A program made the translations under genes and the position numbers. From NCBI RefSeq assembly GCF_000719265.1, contig NZ_JOFL01000011.1, positions 310,001 to 374,000 on the forward strand: a stretch of DNA of 64,000 nucleotides, read 5' to 3'. Origin of the DNA: Streptomyces roseoverticillatus (GTDB lineage: Bacteria; Actinomycetota; Actinomycetes; Streptomycetales; Streptomycetaceae). Below, in pieces: positions 44,292 through 54,751 of this stretch. Every line of letters begins with the position of its first letter. Position 1 is the first letter of the stretch. Under the pieces are notes generated by a model. That model did no database searches, had not been told where the DNA came from, and was given only the letters and a program-made list of their open reading frames with translations.

Positions 44292-45023
44292 TCAGCGCGG
44301 GGACTCCGGGGGGCGCTGCCGCGGCATGTTCGGCCGGGTGCCGGGGGGCAGCGGGAAGCGCGGCAGCGGGCCGCCGCCCTCCCCCCGGGGGCCCCACGAC
44401 ACCAGCGACTGCGTGAGCAGCGGCGTCGGCCCCGCGCGGAACTCCACCATCCAGTCGGCCGTCTCCGCCCGGACGAGCTCGGAGACGTCCTCGGAGAAGC
44501 GGCGCAGGACGCTCAGGCAGCGCTCGGCCGCCTCGCTGGCCGTGCCCTCCGTCGGGCCGAGCACCTCGCGGACGCACTCCGACGCCCAGTCGAACTGCAG
44601 CGCCTCCAGCCGCCGCTGCACGGCCTGCGCCGTGGCGACGGCCCGCATCCAGCCGGACGTCAGGCCGAAGTAGCGGTCGCAGGCGACGCAGGCGACCGAC
44701 CCGAGCAGCACCAGGAACCCCCAGGCGCAGCCGGTGCGGACGACGTTCGTCAGCTGCAGCAGCGGCAGGGCCGAGCCCACCACCGCGCAGGCCGCGGCGC
44801 CGATGCGCAGCGCGCGCGCCCACCGGCGTTTCCAGGCGCGGTCCGCCAGATACCAGTCGACCAGATACAGCGCGCCGTTCTCCACCCAGCGGTACAGCTC
44901 ATCGAGACGCTCCGCGGGTTCCCCCCAGTCGCCGAGCGGGAAGGTGCGGCCGCGCAGGTCGCCGCGGTGCCTCCCACTCTGCTCGCGGGGGAGCCCCTCG
45001 GGCTGCATCTCCGGCTGGCTCAC
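44292..45023 (-). CDS. SLATT-like two-helix membrane protein
   Basis: 243 residues, GTG start with AGAGGGAG upstream. A cytoplasmic start, then helix LDELYRWVENGALYLVDWYL, two transmembrane segments (ALRIGAAACAVVGSALPLLQ; WGFLVLLGSVACVACDRYF) and a long amphipathic cytoplasmic helix (WMRAVATAQAVQRRLEALQF), ending Pro-rich. This order fits the SLATT family, which in defence islands forms membrane pores, often beside nucleotide-signal sensors. No sensor gene is adjacent here, so a housekeeping role is equally possible. Assignment from topology and pattern only. Confidence 0.6.
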   Translation of the reverse strand: MSQPEMQPEGLPREQSGRHRGDLRGRTFPLGDWGEPAERLDELYRWVENGALYLVDWYLADRAWKRRWARALRIGAAACAVVGSALPLLQLTNVVRTGCAWGFLVLLGSVACVACDRYFGLTSGWMRAVATAQAVQRRLEALQFDWASECVREVLGPTEGTASEAAERCLSVLRRFSEDVSELVRAETADWMVEFRAGPTPLLTQSLVSWGPRGEGGGPLPRFPLPPGTRPNMPRQRPPESPR

Positions 45024-45318
45024 CCGTGCACTCCCTCTGCCGCATGCGGATCGCGAGCCACCTTCCTACCGCCGAACGGTCGGTCTTGGGGACAAGATCG
45101 CTGCTTTTCCGCCCGTAAGCGCTGAGGAATCCGGTATAAGCCGCGGATCGACATCACCCGAAAGAGTGGGTCGCGGGGGCGGGAGTACGGCCGCGCCGTT
45201 GTCGCCGGCTCGTCGCCCGGCCGTACGGGGCCGATGCAGTGACGTTTCTGTGCCGTGTTCGTCTCTTGTCGTACGGATCGTCGCACGGGCCCTGGAAAGC
45301 GATCAGTCGACGAGGCAA

Positions 45319-45334
45319 TAGGGTGACCGGTGTG
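45319..45334 (+). promoter_or_regulatory. Leaderless promoter of purD
   Basis: TAGGGT at 45319-45324 is followed 7 bases later by the GTG at 45332; no ribosome site lies between. Fits a leaderless purD transcript. Confidence 0.55.
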
Positions 45335-46582
45335 AAGGTCCTCGTCATCGGCGGCGGCGCCCGCGAACACGCCCTGTGCCGCTCACTCTCCCTCGATCCC
45401 GACGTCACCGCGCTGCACTGCGCCCCCGGCAATGCCGGGATCGCCGAGGTCGCCGAGGTGCACCAGGTGGACGCCCTCGACGGCGCGGCGGTCGCCGACC
45501 TCGCCGCGTCCCTGGGCGCTGACCTGGTGGTCGTCGGCCCCGAAGCCCCGCTGGTCGCAGGCGTCTCCGACGTCCTGCGCGAGCGGGGTTTCGCCGTCTT
45601 CGGCCCCTCGGCGCAGGCCGCGGAGCTGGAGGGCTCCAAGGCGTTCGCCAAGGACGTCATGGCGGCGGCCGGCGTTCCCACGGCCCGCGCCTACGTGTGC
45701 ACCACGCCCGCGGAGATCGACGCCGCGCTCGACGCCTTCGGCGCGCCGTACGTCGTCAAGGACGACGGCCTGGCCGCCGGCAAGGGCGTCGTCGTCACCA
45801 GTGACCTCGGCCTCGCCCGCGAGCACGCGCTGGCCTGCGGCCGCGTCGTGATCGAGGAGTTCCTGGACGGCCCCGAGGTCTCCCTCTTCGCCGTCACCGA
45901 CGGCGAGACCGTCGTCCCCCTCCAGCCCGCCCAGGACTTCAAGCGCGCCCTCGACGGCGACGAGGGCCCGAACACGGGCGGCATGGGCGCGTACTCCCCG
46001 CTGCCCTGGGCCGACCCCAAGCTGGTCGACGAGGTCCTCCAGTCGGTCCTGCAGCCCACCGTGGACGAGCTGCGGCGCCGCGGCAAGCCCTTCTCCGGCC
46101 TGCTCTACGCCGGTCTCGCGATCACCTCGCGCGGCGTCCGCGTGATCGAGTTCAACGCCCGCTTCGGCGACCCCGAGACGCAGGTCGTCCTCGCCCGCCT
46201 GAAGACGCCCCTGGCCGGGCTGCTGCACGCCGCGGCCACGGGGACGCTCGCGTCCCTGCCGCCGCTGCGGTGGAGCGACGGCGCCGCCGTCACGGTCGTC
46301 GTCGCCTCGCACAACTACCCGGGGACGCCGCGCACGGGCGACGTCATCGAGGGCCTGGAGGAGGCCGGGGCGACCGGCGACGCGTACGTCCTCCACGCGG
46401 GTACGGCCCGGGACGCGGAGGGGCGCGTGGTCAGCGCCGGCGGCCGCGTCCTGTCCGTGACGGCCACGGGCTCGTCCCTGCAGGACGCCCGCACGCGTGC
46501 CTACGAGGCGGTATCCCGCATCCGCCTCGCCGGCTCCCACCACCGCACGGACATCGCCGCGCGGGCGGCGGAGGAGTCGTAG
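45332..46582 (+). CDS. purD: Phosphoribosylamine-glycine ligase (GAR synthetase)
   Basis: 416 residues; start at GTG 45332 ([12 protein letters not shown]), the family N-terminus, although GTG 45323 would add three residues. ATP-grasp enzyme joining phosphoribosylamine and glycine. Seen: [21 protein letters not shown], the ATP-grasp [47 protein letters not shown] and [13 protein letters not shown] metal ligands. Intact. The next purine gene (purC) is 4 kb further, with two unrelated genes between. Confidence 0.96.
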   Translation: MKVLVIGGGAREHALCRSLSLDPDVTALHCAPGNAGIAEVAEVHQVDALDGAAVADLAASLGADLVVVGPEAPLVAGVSDVLRERGFAVFGPSAQAAELEGSKAFAKDVMAAAGVPTARAYVCTTPAEIDAALDAFGAPYVVKDDGLAAGKGVVVTSDLGLAREHALACGRVVIEEFLDGPEVSLFAVTDGETVVPLQPAQDFKRALDGDEGPNTGGMGAYSPLPWADPKLVDEVLQSVLQPTVDELRRRGKPFSGLLYAGLAITSRGVRVIEFNARFGDPETQVVLARLKTPLAGLLHAAATGTLASLPPLRWSDGAAVTVVVASHNYPGTPRTGDVIEGLEEAGATGDAYVLHAGTARDAEGRVVSAGGRVLSVTATGSSLQDARTRAYEAVSRIRLAGSHHRTDIAARAAEES

Positions 46583-47091
46583 GGGGCGCTCTCGCGATGC
46601 GAGAGGCCGACCAGGCCTCTCGAATCCGCCGCAGCGGCGCGCAACCCCACCGGAGGTGACCGGCGGTGCCCGACGGCCCTCAGGCAGGTACGGCACCGCC
46701 GTTCAGGCCGACGGGGGCTGACCGCCGCCGCGGCGGATTTCTTGCCTGCGGCAAGGGGCGCACCCCGTACCGGCAAGTAGGCACGCCCCTATACGTCGAG
46801 CCCGCCCGGCCAGGGCCCCGGCTTTGACCAAAGCCATTCCATCGGGTGACCGGTTGGCTAACTAGCTGACGCGCGCCCCACCCCCAACTAGGGTGCGGCG
46901 CAAGCGCGGTGCCGGGCAGAGGCCGGTGCCGCGGCGCCGGACTCAGGCAACTGGCCCACCGGCATTGCGATGTCAGAGGCCGGTGCCACAGTGGGGGGAA
47001 AGGCAACGCCCCCCGGCGTTGCGTCCGCTGTCGCACTCCTCGGTCCGCGTTCCGACGGAGCACAAACTGGCAACAGGGGGTGATCGGTCTC
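46583..47091. repeat. purD-downstream repeat and long gap
   Basis: A copy of the dispersed stem-loop repeat lies at about 46623-46755: the direct part (46626-46672), a reversed part and the hairpin CTTGCC-TGC-GGCAAG (46741-46755); AATCCGCCGC and GCGGCGGATT (46623, 46730) can pair. It probably ends purD transcription. The rest (46756-47091) holds two copies of AGAGGCCGGTGCC (about 46918 and 46976) and the promoter of the next gene. Confidence 0.75.
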
Positions 47092-48768
47092 GTGGCAGGT
47101 CCGGAAGCAGGCGTGCTCGTCGCACGCGCCCAAGCCCTCGCGGTGCTGCGCATCCGCAGCGCCGCGCTGGCCGTCGCCCTGCTGCCCGCGGCAGCCGCCG
47201 CCGTGCTGGCGGCGGGCATCGCCATGGGGCGCATCCCTGACGGCGGCGCATGGTCCGCCGCCCGCTGGGCGTTCACCGGCGCCGCGGTCCTCGCCCTGGC
47301 CCTCGCGGCCACGGTCGCCGCCGTGGTCGTCCGGGCCAGACCGGCCCTGAGCCCCACGGTCGCCATCCCCGAGGAGAAGGCGCCCGACCTCTACCGCCTC
47401 GTCCGCGACCTCGCGGAGCGGCTGGAGGTCCCGGCCCCGTCGGCGATGGCCCTCACTCCCGACTGCGACAGCTGGCTGGAGGACCGCACCCACCCGGCCC
47501 ACGGCTCGCCGCACGGCGCCGCGAACGGCTCCCCGCGCGCCCTGCGCCCGCGCCGCCGCTCCACGGCCGCGCCGGTGCTGGTGATCGGATCGCCGTTCCT
47601 GTGGTGGATGCGCGTCGCCGAGCTGCGCGCCCTGCTGGCGCCGGTCGTCGCGGGCACGGGCCCCTCGGCCCATCCCGACATAGCCGCCGCCCGCCGCTTC
47701 GTCCGCGGGCTGGACGCCGCCGTCGCGGTCGCGGCGGGCCGGCCCGCCCTGGCGTTCGTCGGCGGTGTGGCCCGGTTGCTGCTGCACTCCTGCCGGGGGC
47801 ACGCGGCCGAGATGGAGCGGGGGGTCGCGGCGGCCGCCTCCGAGCGAGCCCAGAGCGTCGACTACGGCCTGCGGATCGTCGCCCAGGAGCAGGTCGGCCT
47901 GGCCTACGCCGGCTGGGACCGGCTGCTCAACAGGGTCGCGCTGCCCGCCTGGCGCATGGGCCGCTGGCCCTCCCGCCTCGACGCGGGCGTCGTCTCCGCG
48001 CTCACCGAGCTCTCCCGCCGCGACCGCCTCGCGGAGGGCTTCGCCTCCCGGCTGGGCGAGCGCCCGGCCTGCGATCTGCTGGAGGAGCCCGGCGCGATCG
48101 ACGAGGCCGCGTCCCTGCTGGCGGCCCGCCTCTTCCACGGCGGCCCGCCCGACACCGGCCCGGGCTGGCTGCCGGTGGCCTGGAGCCAGTATCCGGAGGA
48201 GGTCGTGGACCGGAAGTGGCGGCTGGAGGCCGCCCGCCTGCACCGCGTCCTCGACGTCGTGGACGCCCTGCCGGCCCTCACCCCCGTCCCCGCGGCCCCG
48301 GCGGGCATGGCCGCCGCCCCGACCGTGGCCCGCGTCCTGGAGCGGCTGGCGGGCCCCGCCGCGGACGGAGTCGCGGAGGAGCTCGGCGCCCGGCTCGGCG
48401 CCGAGGTGGCGCGGGAGGCCGCCCAGGAGGCGCTCACGGCGCAGCAGAGGGCCTTCGGCGCGGCGGCCACCGCCGAGCCCTGGGTGGACGGCCTCGCGCC
48501 CCTCTTCCCGCTCCAGCCGCCCCGCAGCGGCCGTGAGCTGCTCGCCGACCACGTGACGGCCATGGTCTGCTGCGCCGCCGTGGACACCGCCGGCGCCGCC
48601 CCGGGCCTGGACTGGCTCGACGGCCCGGCCCTGCTGGTCGGCGGCGCCCGCCGCCCCGACCTGGGCCGCACGGTCCTCAGCCTGATCGAGGACGGCGACG
48701 ACGCGCCGCTGCGCGCCTGGCTCGGCGAGGTAGGGGTCCGCCCCGAGAAGCCCGTCCGCCTGGTGTAG
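47092..48768 (+). CDS. Degenerate M48-like membrane protein (pseudo-protease)
   Basis: 558 residues from GTG 47092 (a GTG at 47080 would add four). Two N-terminal transmembrane segments (about 20-45 and 60-85), then a region like the M48 (HtpX) peptidase domain: VAIPEEKAPDLYRLVRDLAE, then PAPSAMALTPDCDSWLED and VLVIGSPFLWWM. Where M48 enzymes have HExxH, after ELRALLAP, the sequence is VVAGTGPSAHPD, so the zinc site is lost, and the third-ligand region is ERAQSVDYGLR. It probably kept the fold for binding rather than cleavage. The family call is by pattern and moderately sure. Confidence 0.65.
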   Translation: MAGPEAGVLVARAQALAVLRIRSAALAVALLPAAAAAVLAAGIAMGRIPDGGAWSAARWAFTGAAVLALALAATVAAVVVRARPALSPTVAIPEEKAPDLYRLVRDLAERLEVPAPSAMALTPDCDSWLEDRTHPAHGSPHGAANGSPRALRPRRRSTAAPVLVIGSPFLWWMRVAELRALLAPVVAGTGPSAHPDIAAARRFVRGLDAAVAVAAGRPALAFVGGVARLLLHSCRGHAAEMERGVAAAASERAQSVDYGLRIVAQEQVGLAYAGWDRLLNRVALPAWRMGRWPSRLDAGVVSALTELSRRDRLAEGFASRLGERPACDLLEEPGAIDEAASLLAARLFHGGPPDTGPGWLPVAWSQYPEEVVDRKWRLEAARLHRVLDVVDALPALTPVPAAPAGMAAAPTVARVLERLAGPAADGVAEELGARLGAEVAREAAQEALTAQQRAFGAAATAEPWVDGLAPLFPLQPPRSGRELLADHVTAMVCCAAVDTAGAAPGLDWLDGPALLVGGARRPDLGRTVLSLIEDGDDAPLRAWLGEVGVRPEKPVRLV

Positions 48769-48981
48769 CCCGGTGAGCCCCGTGACACTCGGTGATCCTT
48801 CACCCAGTCACTTACCGGGGAATTTCACGACGAGCGGTGACGAGGCGGGCGCAGTATGTGATGTGCTGGGGGCTGCTGTGCGCCAGTGACTGCAGTGAGC
48901 CACGCCCGGGCACCGGAAATTCCGGCAAGGGAAAGCAAGGGAAAACGGCAGGCGCCGGGGGACGTAGGGGAGGGAGCACGC

Positions 48982-50508
48982 ATGGGGATGGACCAGATCC
49001 GCCGCTGGGAGTCGGGGGCACTCGCGCACGCCGTGTCCGACCCCTTCGGCCAGGGCCCGCTGCCCTGGCTGCGCGGCAGCGAGCACTATTTCGACGACGC
49101 GGGCCAGATCATCCCGTGGTACGTGAACCCCGTCCCGGACCGGGGCGGCGGGGAAGCGGGAGCGGGCCGGGGCAGATCCGGCGGGGGGCGCGGCGCCGGC
49201 CGCGTCCCCGCCCCCCGCAGCGGCGGCCCGCGCACCGCAGACGACGTCCACCTCCAGATCAAGGGCTTCGCGTCCAACAGCGCCGTCGCCCCCGGCGAGG
49301 CCATAGATTTCCGCATCACCGTGGATCCGCCGCAGCAGTTCGGCGTGGACGTCTACCGCATCGGTCACTACGCGGGCGACGGCGCCTCCAAGATCACCAC
49401 GAGTCCGCGGCTGTCCGGCATCGTCCAGCCCACGCCGCTCACCGTCGACCGCACGGTCTCCTGCCACCACTGGTGGCTCTCCTGGCGCCTGCAGATCCCC
49501 AGCTACTGGAGCCTCGGCGCCTACGTGGCCGTCCTCACCACCGCCGACGGCTACCGCAGCCACATCCCCTTCCTCGTCCGCGACACCCACCCGGCCGACC
49601 TGCTGCTCGTCCTGCCCGACATCACCTGGCAGGCCTACAACCTCTACCCCGAGGACGGCCGCACGGGCGCGAGCCTCTACCACGCCTGGGACGAGCACGG
49701 CCGGCTGCTCGGCGAGGAGGGCGCGGCCACCACCGTCTCCTTCGACCGCCCCTTCGCGGGCGCGGGCCTGCCGCTGCACGTGGGCCACGCGTACGACTTC
49801 ATCCGCTGGGCCGAGCGCTACGGCTACGACCTCGCCTACGCCGACACCCGCGACCTCCACGCGGGCCGCGTCGACCCCTCGCGCTACCGCGGCCTGGTCT
49901 TCCCCGGCCACGACGAGTACTGGTCGCCGGCCATGCGCCGGGCCGCCGAGCTCGCCCGCGACTCCGGCACGTCGCTGGTCTTCCTCTCCGCCAACACCAT
50001 GTACTGGCAGGTCGAGCTCGCCCCCTCGCCGGCCGGCCCCGACCACCTCATGACCTGCCGGAAGCACCGCGGCCCCGGCCGCTCCGCGCTCTGGCGCGAC
50101 ATCACGCCGGCCGAGCAGCAGCTCCTGGGCATCCAGTACGCGGGGCGCGTCCCCGAGCCCGCCCCCATGGTCGTCCGCAACGCCGACCACTGGCTGTGGG
50201 ACGCCACCGGCGCCGGCGAGGGCGACGAGCTCCCCGGCCTCGTCGCCGGCGAGGCCGACCGCTACTACCCCCGGACGGCCCTGCCCGAGCACACCCGCCG
50301 CATCCTGCTGGCCCACTCGCCCTACCTGGACAGCGAGGGCAGCAAACGGCACCAGGAGACATCCCTCTACCGCGCCCCGAGCGGCGCCCTGGTCTTCGCC
50401 GCGGGCACCTTCGCCTGGTCACCGGCCCTGGACCGGCCGGGCCACACCGACACCCGGATCCAGCGGGCCACGGCCAACCTCCTGGACCGGATCTGCAAGC
50501 GCTGCTGA
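48982..50508 (+). CDS. N,N-dimethylformamidase beta subunit-like protein
   Basis: 508 residues from ATG 48982, preceded by GGGGAGGGAG. Begins [20 protein letters not shown]. After a Gly/Arg-rich insert (about 60-85) it shows the DMFase large-subunit/C-terminal pattern: [54 protein letters not shown] and [12 protein letters not shown]. Dimethylformamidase hydrolyses DMF; most relatives in Streptomyces have unknown amide substrates. No small subunit or methylamine genes are nearby. No clear signal peptide. Confidence 0.78.
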   Translation: MGMDQIRRWESGALAHAVSDPFGQGPLPWLRGSEHYFDDAGQIIPWYVNPVPDRGGGEAGAGRGRSGGGRGAGRVPAPRSGGPRTADDVHLQIKGFASNSAVAPGEAIDFRITVDPPQQFGVDVYRIGHYAGDGASKITTSPRLSGIVQPTPLTVDRTVSCHHWWLSWRLQIPSYWSLGAYVAVLTTADGYRSHIPFLVRDTHPADLLLVLPDITWQAYNLYPEDGRTGASLYHAWDEHGRLLGEEGAATTVSFDRPFAGAGLPLHVGHAYDFIRWAERYGYDLAYADTRDLHAGRVDPSRYRGLVFPGHDEYWSPAMRRAAELARDSGTSLVFLSANTMYWQVELAPSPAGPDHLMTCRKHRGPGRSALWRDITPAEQQLLGIQYAGRVPEPAPMVVRNADHWLWDATGAGEGDELPGLVAGEADRYYPRTALPEHTRRILLAHSPYLDSEGSKRHQETSLYRAPSGALVFAAGTFAWSPALDRPGHTDTRIQRATANLLDRICKRC

Positions 50509-50587
50509 CCCTCGCCCGACCCTCCTCCGCCGGGCTCCGGCCCGTACGGCAGAATCGTGGTGCTTGGACAAACCACCAGGAGGACGC

Positions 50588-51487
50588 GTGTCCGGATTCG
50601 TAGAGAAGCCCGAGCCGATCGAGGTGCCCGGTCTCGTGCATCTGCACACCGGCAAGGTCCGCGACCTCTACCGCGACGCGGACGGCAATCTGGTCATGGT
50701 CGCCTCCGACCGCATGTCCGCCTACGACTGGGTGCTGCCCACGGACATCCCCGACAAGGGCCGGGTCCTCACCCAGCTGTCCCTGTGGTGGTTCGACCGG
50801 CTCACCGACCTCGTCCCGAACCACGTCATCTCCACGGACCTGCCCGCCGGCGCCCCCGCCGACTGGGAGGGCCGCACGCTCGTGTGCCGCGCGCTCGACA
50901 TGGTGCCGGTGGAGTGCGTGGCCCGCGGCTATCTGACCGGCTCCGGGCTCGCCGAGTACCGGCAGACGCGCACGGTGTGCGGGCTCGCCCTCCCCGAGGG
51001 GCTCACCGACGGCTCCGAGCTGCCGTCCCCGATCTTCACGCCCGCCACGAAGGCCGAGGTCGGCGAGCACGACGAGAACGTCAGCTACGAGGAGGTGGCC
51101 CGGCAGGTCGGCGCCGAGACGGCGGCCCTGCTGCGGCAGACGACGCTCGCCGTCTACGGGCGGGCCCGCGACATCGCCCGCGACCGGGGCATCATCCTGG
51201 CCGACACCAAGTTCGAGTTCGGCTTCGCGGGCGGCGAGCTCGTCCTCGCGGACGAGGTGCTCACCCCCGACTCCTCCCGCTTCTGGCCGGCGGACGAGTG
51301 GCAGCCGGGGCGGGCGCAGCCGTCCTTCGACAAGCAGTTCGTCCGCGACTGGCTGACCTCCCCGGCCTCGGGCTGGGACCGCCACGGCCACCAGCCGCCG
51401 CCGGTGCTCCCGCAGGAGATCGTGGACCGCACCCGCGCGAAGTACATCGAGGCGTACGAACGCCTGACGGGTTTGAGCTGGGCCTGA
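50588..51487 (+). CDS. purC: SAICAR synthetase
   Basis: 299 residues; GTG start with AGGAGG 4-6 bases upstream. Ligates aspartate to CAIR in purine synthesis. Seen: [10 protein letters not shown] (ATP loop), [64 protein letters not shown] and [13 protein letters not shown]. Intact and of the longer bacterial type. Confidence 0.96.
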   Translation: MSGFVEKPEPIEVPGLVHLHTGKVRDLYRDADGNLVMVASDRMSAYDWVLPTDIPDKGRVLTQLSLWWFDRLTDLVPNHVISTDLPAGAPADWEGRTLVCRALDMVPVECVARGYLTGSGLAEYRQTRTVCGLALPEGLTDGSELPSPIFTPATKAEVGEHDENVSYEEVARQVGAETAALLRQTTLAVYGRARDIARDRGIILADTKFEFGFAGGELVLADEVLTPDSSRFWPADEWQPGRAQPSFDKQFVRDWLTSPASGWDRHGHQPPPVLPQEIVDRTRAKYIEAYERLTGLSWA

Positions 51488-51896
51488 CGCGGCCGGGGGC
51501 CGAGTCCGGCGGCTGAGCGGGGTCCGGCACCGCCGGTCACGCCCGGTGGGGGTTGCCCACCGTTGCGGCGGAAGAATCATGCGGGGCCCGGCAACATCCC
51601 CCGCCGCAACGGTGCCCGGCCGTCAACGAACGCATTCGGCGGTGCCGAGCCTCGACCGGCCGTCGGCCGACCGCCCGTGGCAGCGACTGCTGATCGCCGC
51701 GGCGGCGGAACGAAGGGCCGCCGCCGGCACACCCGCGGTGGCGGGCCGGCACGCCCCTGCCGAACGCCCGCGGCGCCACCGTGCCGAACGTAAGAGCTCT
51801 CTAAGAGAGCCCTGCCAAGCTGGGGGCACCCCGAACCGCTGGGGGCACCCCGAACCGCCGGGGCCCCGAACGCCGCAGAACCCCGCCGGAGGCGAC
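51488..51896. repeat. purC-downstream stem-loop repeat
   Basis: About 410 bases. An inverted copy of the dispersed repeat at about 51521-51574 faces a partial direct copy at about 51598-51652. CACCGTTGCGGCGG (51558-51571) and its complement (51601-51614) form a perfect 14-bp stem with a 29-base loop, a likely terminator for purC. Before the next gene GGGGGCACCCCGAACCGC-type sequence is repeated (about 51824-51858). Confidence 0.75.
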
Positions 51897-52595
51897 ATGG
51901 CCGAGACGTCCGTCCTCGTCGTCGACGACGACCCCGACGTCCGGGCGGCCGTCGCCGACGCCCTGAGCGTCGAGGGCTACGTCGTCCGGGAGGCGGCCGA
52001 CGGCCTGGCGGCCCTCTCCTCCGTCGCGGCCGCGCCGCCCGGCGCCCTCGTTCTCGACCTGGCCATGCCCGTCCTCGACGGCCTCGCGGTCTGCCGGAGG
52101 CTGCGCGCCCTGGGCGACCGCACGCCCGTGCTCGTCCTCACCGCCCGCGACGCCGTCGCCGACCGCGTCGCGGGCCTGGACGCCGGAGCCGACGACTACC
52201 TGGTCAAACCGTTCGCCCTGGACGAGCTCCTGGCCCGCCTCAGGGCCCTCCTGCGCCGCGCCGCCCCCACGGAACCGGCCGCCGGGCAGGACGCCGGCAC
52301 CCTGTCCTTCGCGGACCTCACCGTCGACCCGGCCACCCGCACCGGCGACCGCGGCGGCGCCCCCCTCGAGTTCACGCGCACCGAATTCGCCCTGCTGGAC
52401 GTCCTGATGCGCCACCCGGGCCAGGTGCTGCCCCGCGAGGTCATCCAGGAGCGCGTGTGGGGCACCGACTTCGGACCGGACTCCAACTCCCTCGCCGTCT
52501 ACATCGGTTACCTGCGGCGCAAGCTGGAGGCCGGCGGCGCCCCCCGCCTGGTCCACACCGTGCACGGCATCGGCTACCGCCTGGCGGAGCAGTGA
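51897..52595 (+). CDS. OmpR-type response regulator
   Basis: 232 residues; ATG with CCGGAGG 5 bases upstream. Receiver: VVDDDPDVRAAV, phospho-Asp in LVLDLAMPVLDG, VLTARD and KPF. Trans_reg_C winged helix at the end (FTRTEFALLDVLMRHPGQVL, NSLAVYIGYLRRKLE). The next kinase gene overlaps its stop (GTGA). In this pairing the kinase would phosphorylate it; the kinase is truncated (see next entry), so its activation may be altered. Confidence 0.92.
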   Translation: MAETSVLVVDDDPDVRAAVADALSVEGYVVREAADGLAALSSVAAAPPGALVLDLAMPVLDGLAVCRRLRALGDRTPVLVLTARDAVADRVAGLDAGADDYLVKPFALDELLARLRALLRRAAPTEPAAGQDAGTLSFADLTVDPATRTGDRGGAPLEFTRTEFALLDVLMRHPGQVLPREVIQERVWGTDFGPDSNSLAVYIGYLRRKLEAGGAPRLVHTVHGIGYRLAEQ

Positions 52596-53970
52596 GCGCA
52601 AGGGACGCGGCCGGCCGTGGCAGCCGCGCCGGAAGAGCGACGGCCCTGCGCAGGAGGATCCTCGGCCGGAGGCCGCTCCGGGCTCGGCTCGCCCTCGTGA
52701 CGTCCGTGGCCGTCGCCGTCGTCGCCCTCGGCGTCCTGGCCGCCGCCTACGTCGTCATCCGCTACGAACTGGGCCGCCAGCTCGACCTCCAGCTCAAGCA
52801 GCAGGCCACCCTCATCTCCCAGCAGAGCCGCGGCGAACCGACAGGCCCCCTGTACGGCGAGTGCACCTGGCTCGCGGCCCCGGCCTGCGCGCAGACCGTC
52901 CGGGCCGATCCGGCCGCCCCGCACCAGGACGGCCTCGTGCTGCCCGTGACCGGCGCCACCCGGCGCGTCGCGGCCGGCACGCTCGGCGAGCACTACAGCG
53001 ACATCACCGTCGGCGGCCACGCCATGCGGATGCTGACCACCCCGGTCAAGGGCCACCGCGCCCTGCAGGTCGCCGTCCGCTCCGACACCGTCGACAAGGG
53101 CGTGCGCCAGGCGGGCCTGCTGCTCGGCGCGGTCGGCGGCGCGGGCGTGCTCCTCGCCGCCGGCCTCGGCTACTTCGCGTCCCGTACGTCCCTGCGCCCC
53201 GTGACCCGGCTCACGGCCACCGCCGAACACATCGCCGCCACCCGCGACCCCGCCCACCGCATCGAGCTCGCCCCCTACGAGGCCCGCCGCGACGACGAGA
53301 TCACCAGCCTCGCCACCAGCTTCAACACCATGCTCGGCGAACTGGAGGAGGCCGTCGCCGCCCAGCGCCGCCTCGTCGCCGACGCCTCGCACGAGCTGCG
53401 CACCCCGCTGACCGCGCTGCGCACCAACGCCGAGCTCCTCGCCCGCGCCGAACGTCTCACCCCGGCCCAGCGCGAGCGGGCCGCCGGCGCACTCGGCCGC
53501 CAGCTCCGCGAGGTCACCGGTCTGGTCAACGACCTCATCGAGCTGGCCCGCGACGAGGAGCCGCAGCAGTTCCTGGAGGACGTACGCCTCGACCGGCTGA
53601 CGGAGCGCTGCGTCGCCGACGCGCGCGGCCACTGGCCCGGCACGGTCTTCACGGCGGACCTGGCCGGCCCGGAGGGCGTCACCGTCCCGGGCGTCCCGGC
53701 CCGCCTCGCCCGGCTGCTGTCCAACCTGCTCGACAACGCGGCCAAGTTCAGCCCGCCCGGCGGCGTCGTCGAGGCGCGCCTGGCCCGTACGGACGGCGGG
53801 GCGCTCGACCTGACCGTCCGCGACCACGGCCCCGGCATCTCCGCCGAGGACCTGCCCTACGTCTTCGACCGCTTCTACCGCTCCCGCCAGGCCAGGGCCC
53901 TGCCCGGCTCCGGCCTGGGCCTCGCCATGGCCCGCCAGATCGCCCGCGCCCACGGCGCCGAGCTGACCGC

Positions 53971-53974
<4 letters not shown>
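52592..53974 (+). CDS. Histidine kinase, C-terminally truncated at the tRNA repeat
   Basis: 460 residues from GTG 52592. Two transmembrane helices (about 30-55 and 172-195) flank a 115-residue sensor, followed by HAMP, the dimerisation helix DASHELRTPLTALRTNAELL, N-box LLSNLLDNAAKFS, G1 RDHGPGIS, F-box YVFDRFYRS and G2 GSGLGLAMARQIA. The protein then stops after RAHGAELTA, at a TGA that belongs to the 99-bp tRNA-Gly repeat (53971-54069). The last two beta strands of HATPase_c, about 20 residues, are missing. Activity may be reduced or lost. Confidence 0.88.
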
Positions 53975-54069
<95 letters not shown>

Positions 54070-54100
54070 CCCGCGGGTTTCCCGTGCGGTGCGAGGACAA

Positions 54101-54751
54101 CTATAGCCAACCTTGAGAGCGTGCAATGCGCGCGGCGGCGTGCCGGTTGTCCGCGCCCAGCTTCGTGGCGGCCGAGGAGAGGTAATTGCGGACCGTCCCG
54201 GGCGTCAGCGAGGCCCGCTCCGCGATCTCCGCGACGGGCGCCCCGTCCTCCGCCAGTTCGAGCAGCTCGGCTTCGCGCGCGCTCAGCGGGGAGTCGCCCG
54301 CACTGATCGCGTCGGCCGCCAACTCCGGGTCCACATAGCGGCTTCCGCGGTGCACGGTCCGGATGATCTCGGCGAGCCTCTGCGCCGAGACGGTCTTCGG
54401 TACGAACCCCCGCACCCCCGCTTCCAGCGCCCGCTTCAAGTGACCGGGACGGCCGTGCCCCGTCACGATCATGGTCCGGCACGCCGGCAGTTCGACCCGC
54501 AGGGATGTGGCCACCATCACACCGTCGGCCCCTGGCATTTGAAGATCCAGCACCGCGACGTCCGGCCGGTGCGTCCGGGCCATCGCGAGCGCCTCCGGGC
54601 CCGACGCCGCCTCGGCGACCACCTGAAGATCATCCTCCAGGCCCAGCAGCGCGGCCAGCGCGCCCCGGATCAAATGCTCGTCATCCGCGAGCATGACCCG
54701 GATCGGCGTGACGTTGACGCCGCCCACGTCCGTACGCGCACCAGTGCTCAT
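54101..54751 (-). CDS. NarL/DesR-type response regulator
   Basis: 216 residues. Receiver with DDEHLIRGALAALLG, phospho-Asp in VAVLDLQMPGADG, VTGHG and PKTV. LuxR-type helix-turn-helix: LSAREAELLELAEDG, VAEIAERASLTPGTVRNYLS. Overlaps the kinase stop by 4 bases. Last gene of the ABC-2/kinase/regulator operon on the minus strand; likely controls that transporter. Confidence 0.92.
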   Translation of the reverse strand: MSTGARTDVGGVNVTPIRVMLADDEHLIRGALAALLGLEDDLQVVAEAASGPEALAMARTHRPDVAVLDLQMPGADGVMVATSLRVELPACRTMIVTGHGRPGHLKRALEAGVRGFVPKTVSAQRLAEIIRTVHRGSRYVDPELAADAISAGDSPLSAREAELLELAEDGAPVAEIAERASLTPGTVRNYLSSAATKLGADNRHAAARIARSQGWL

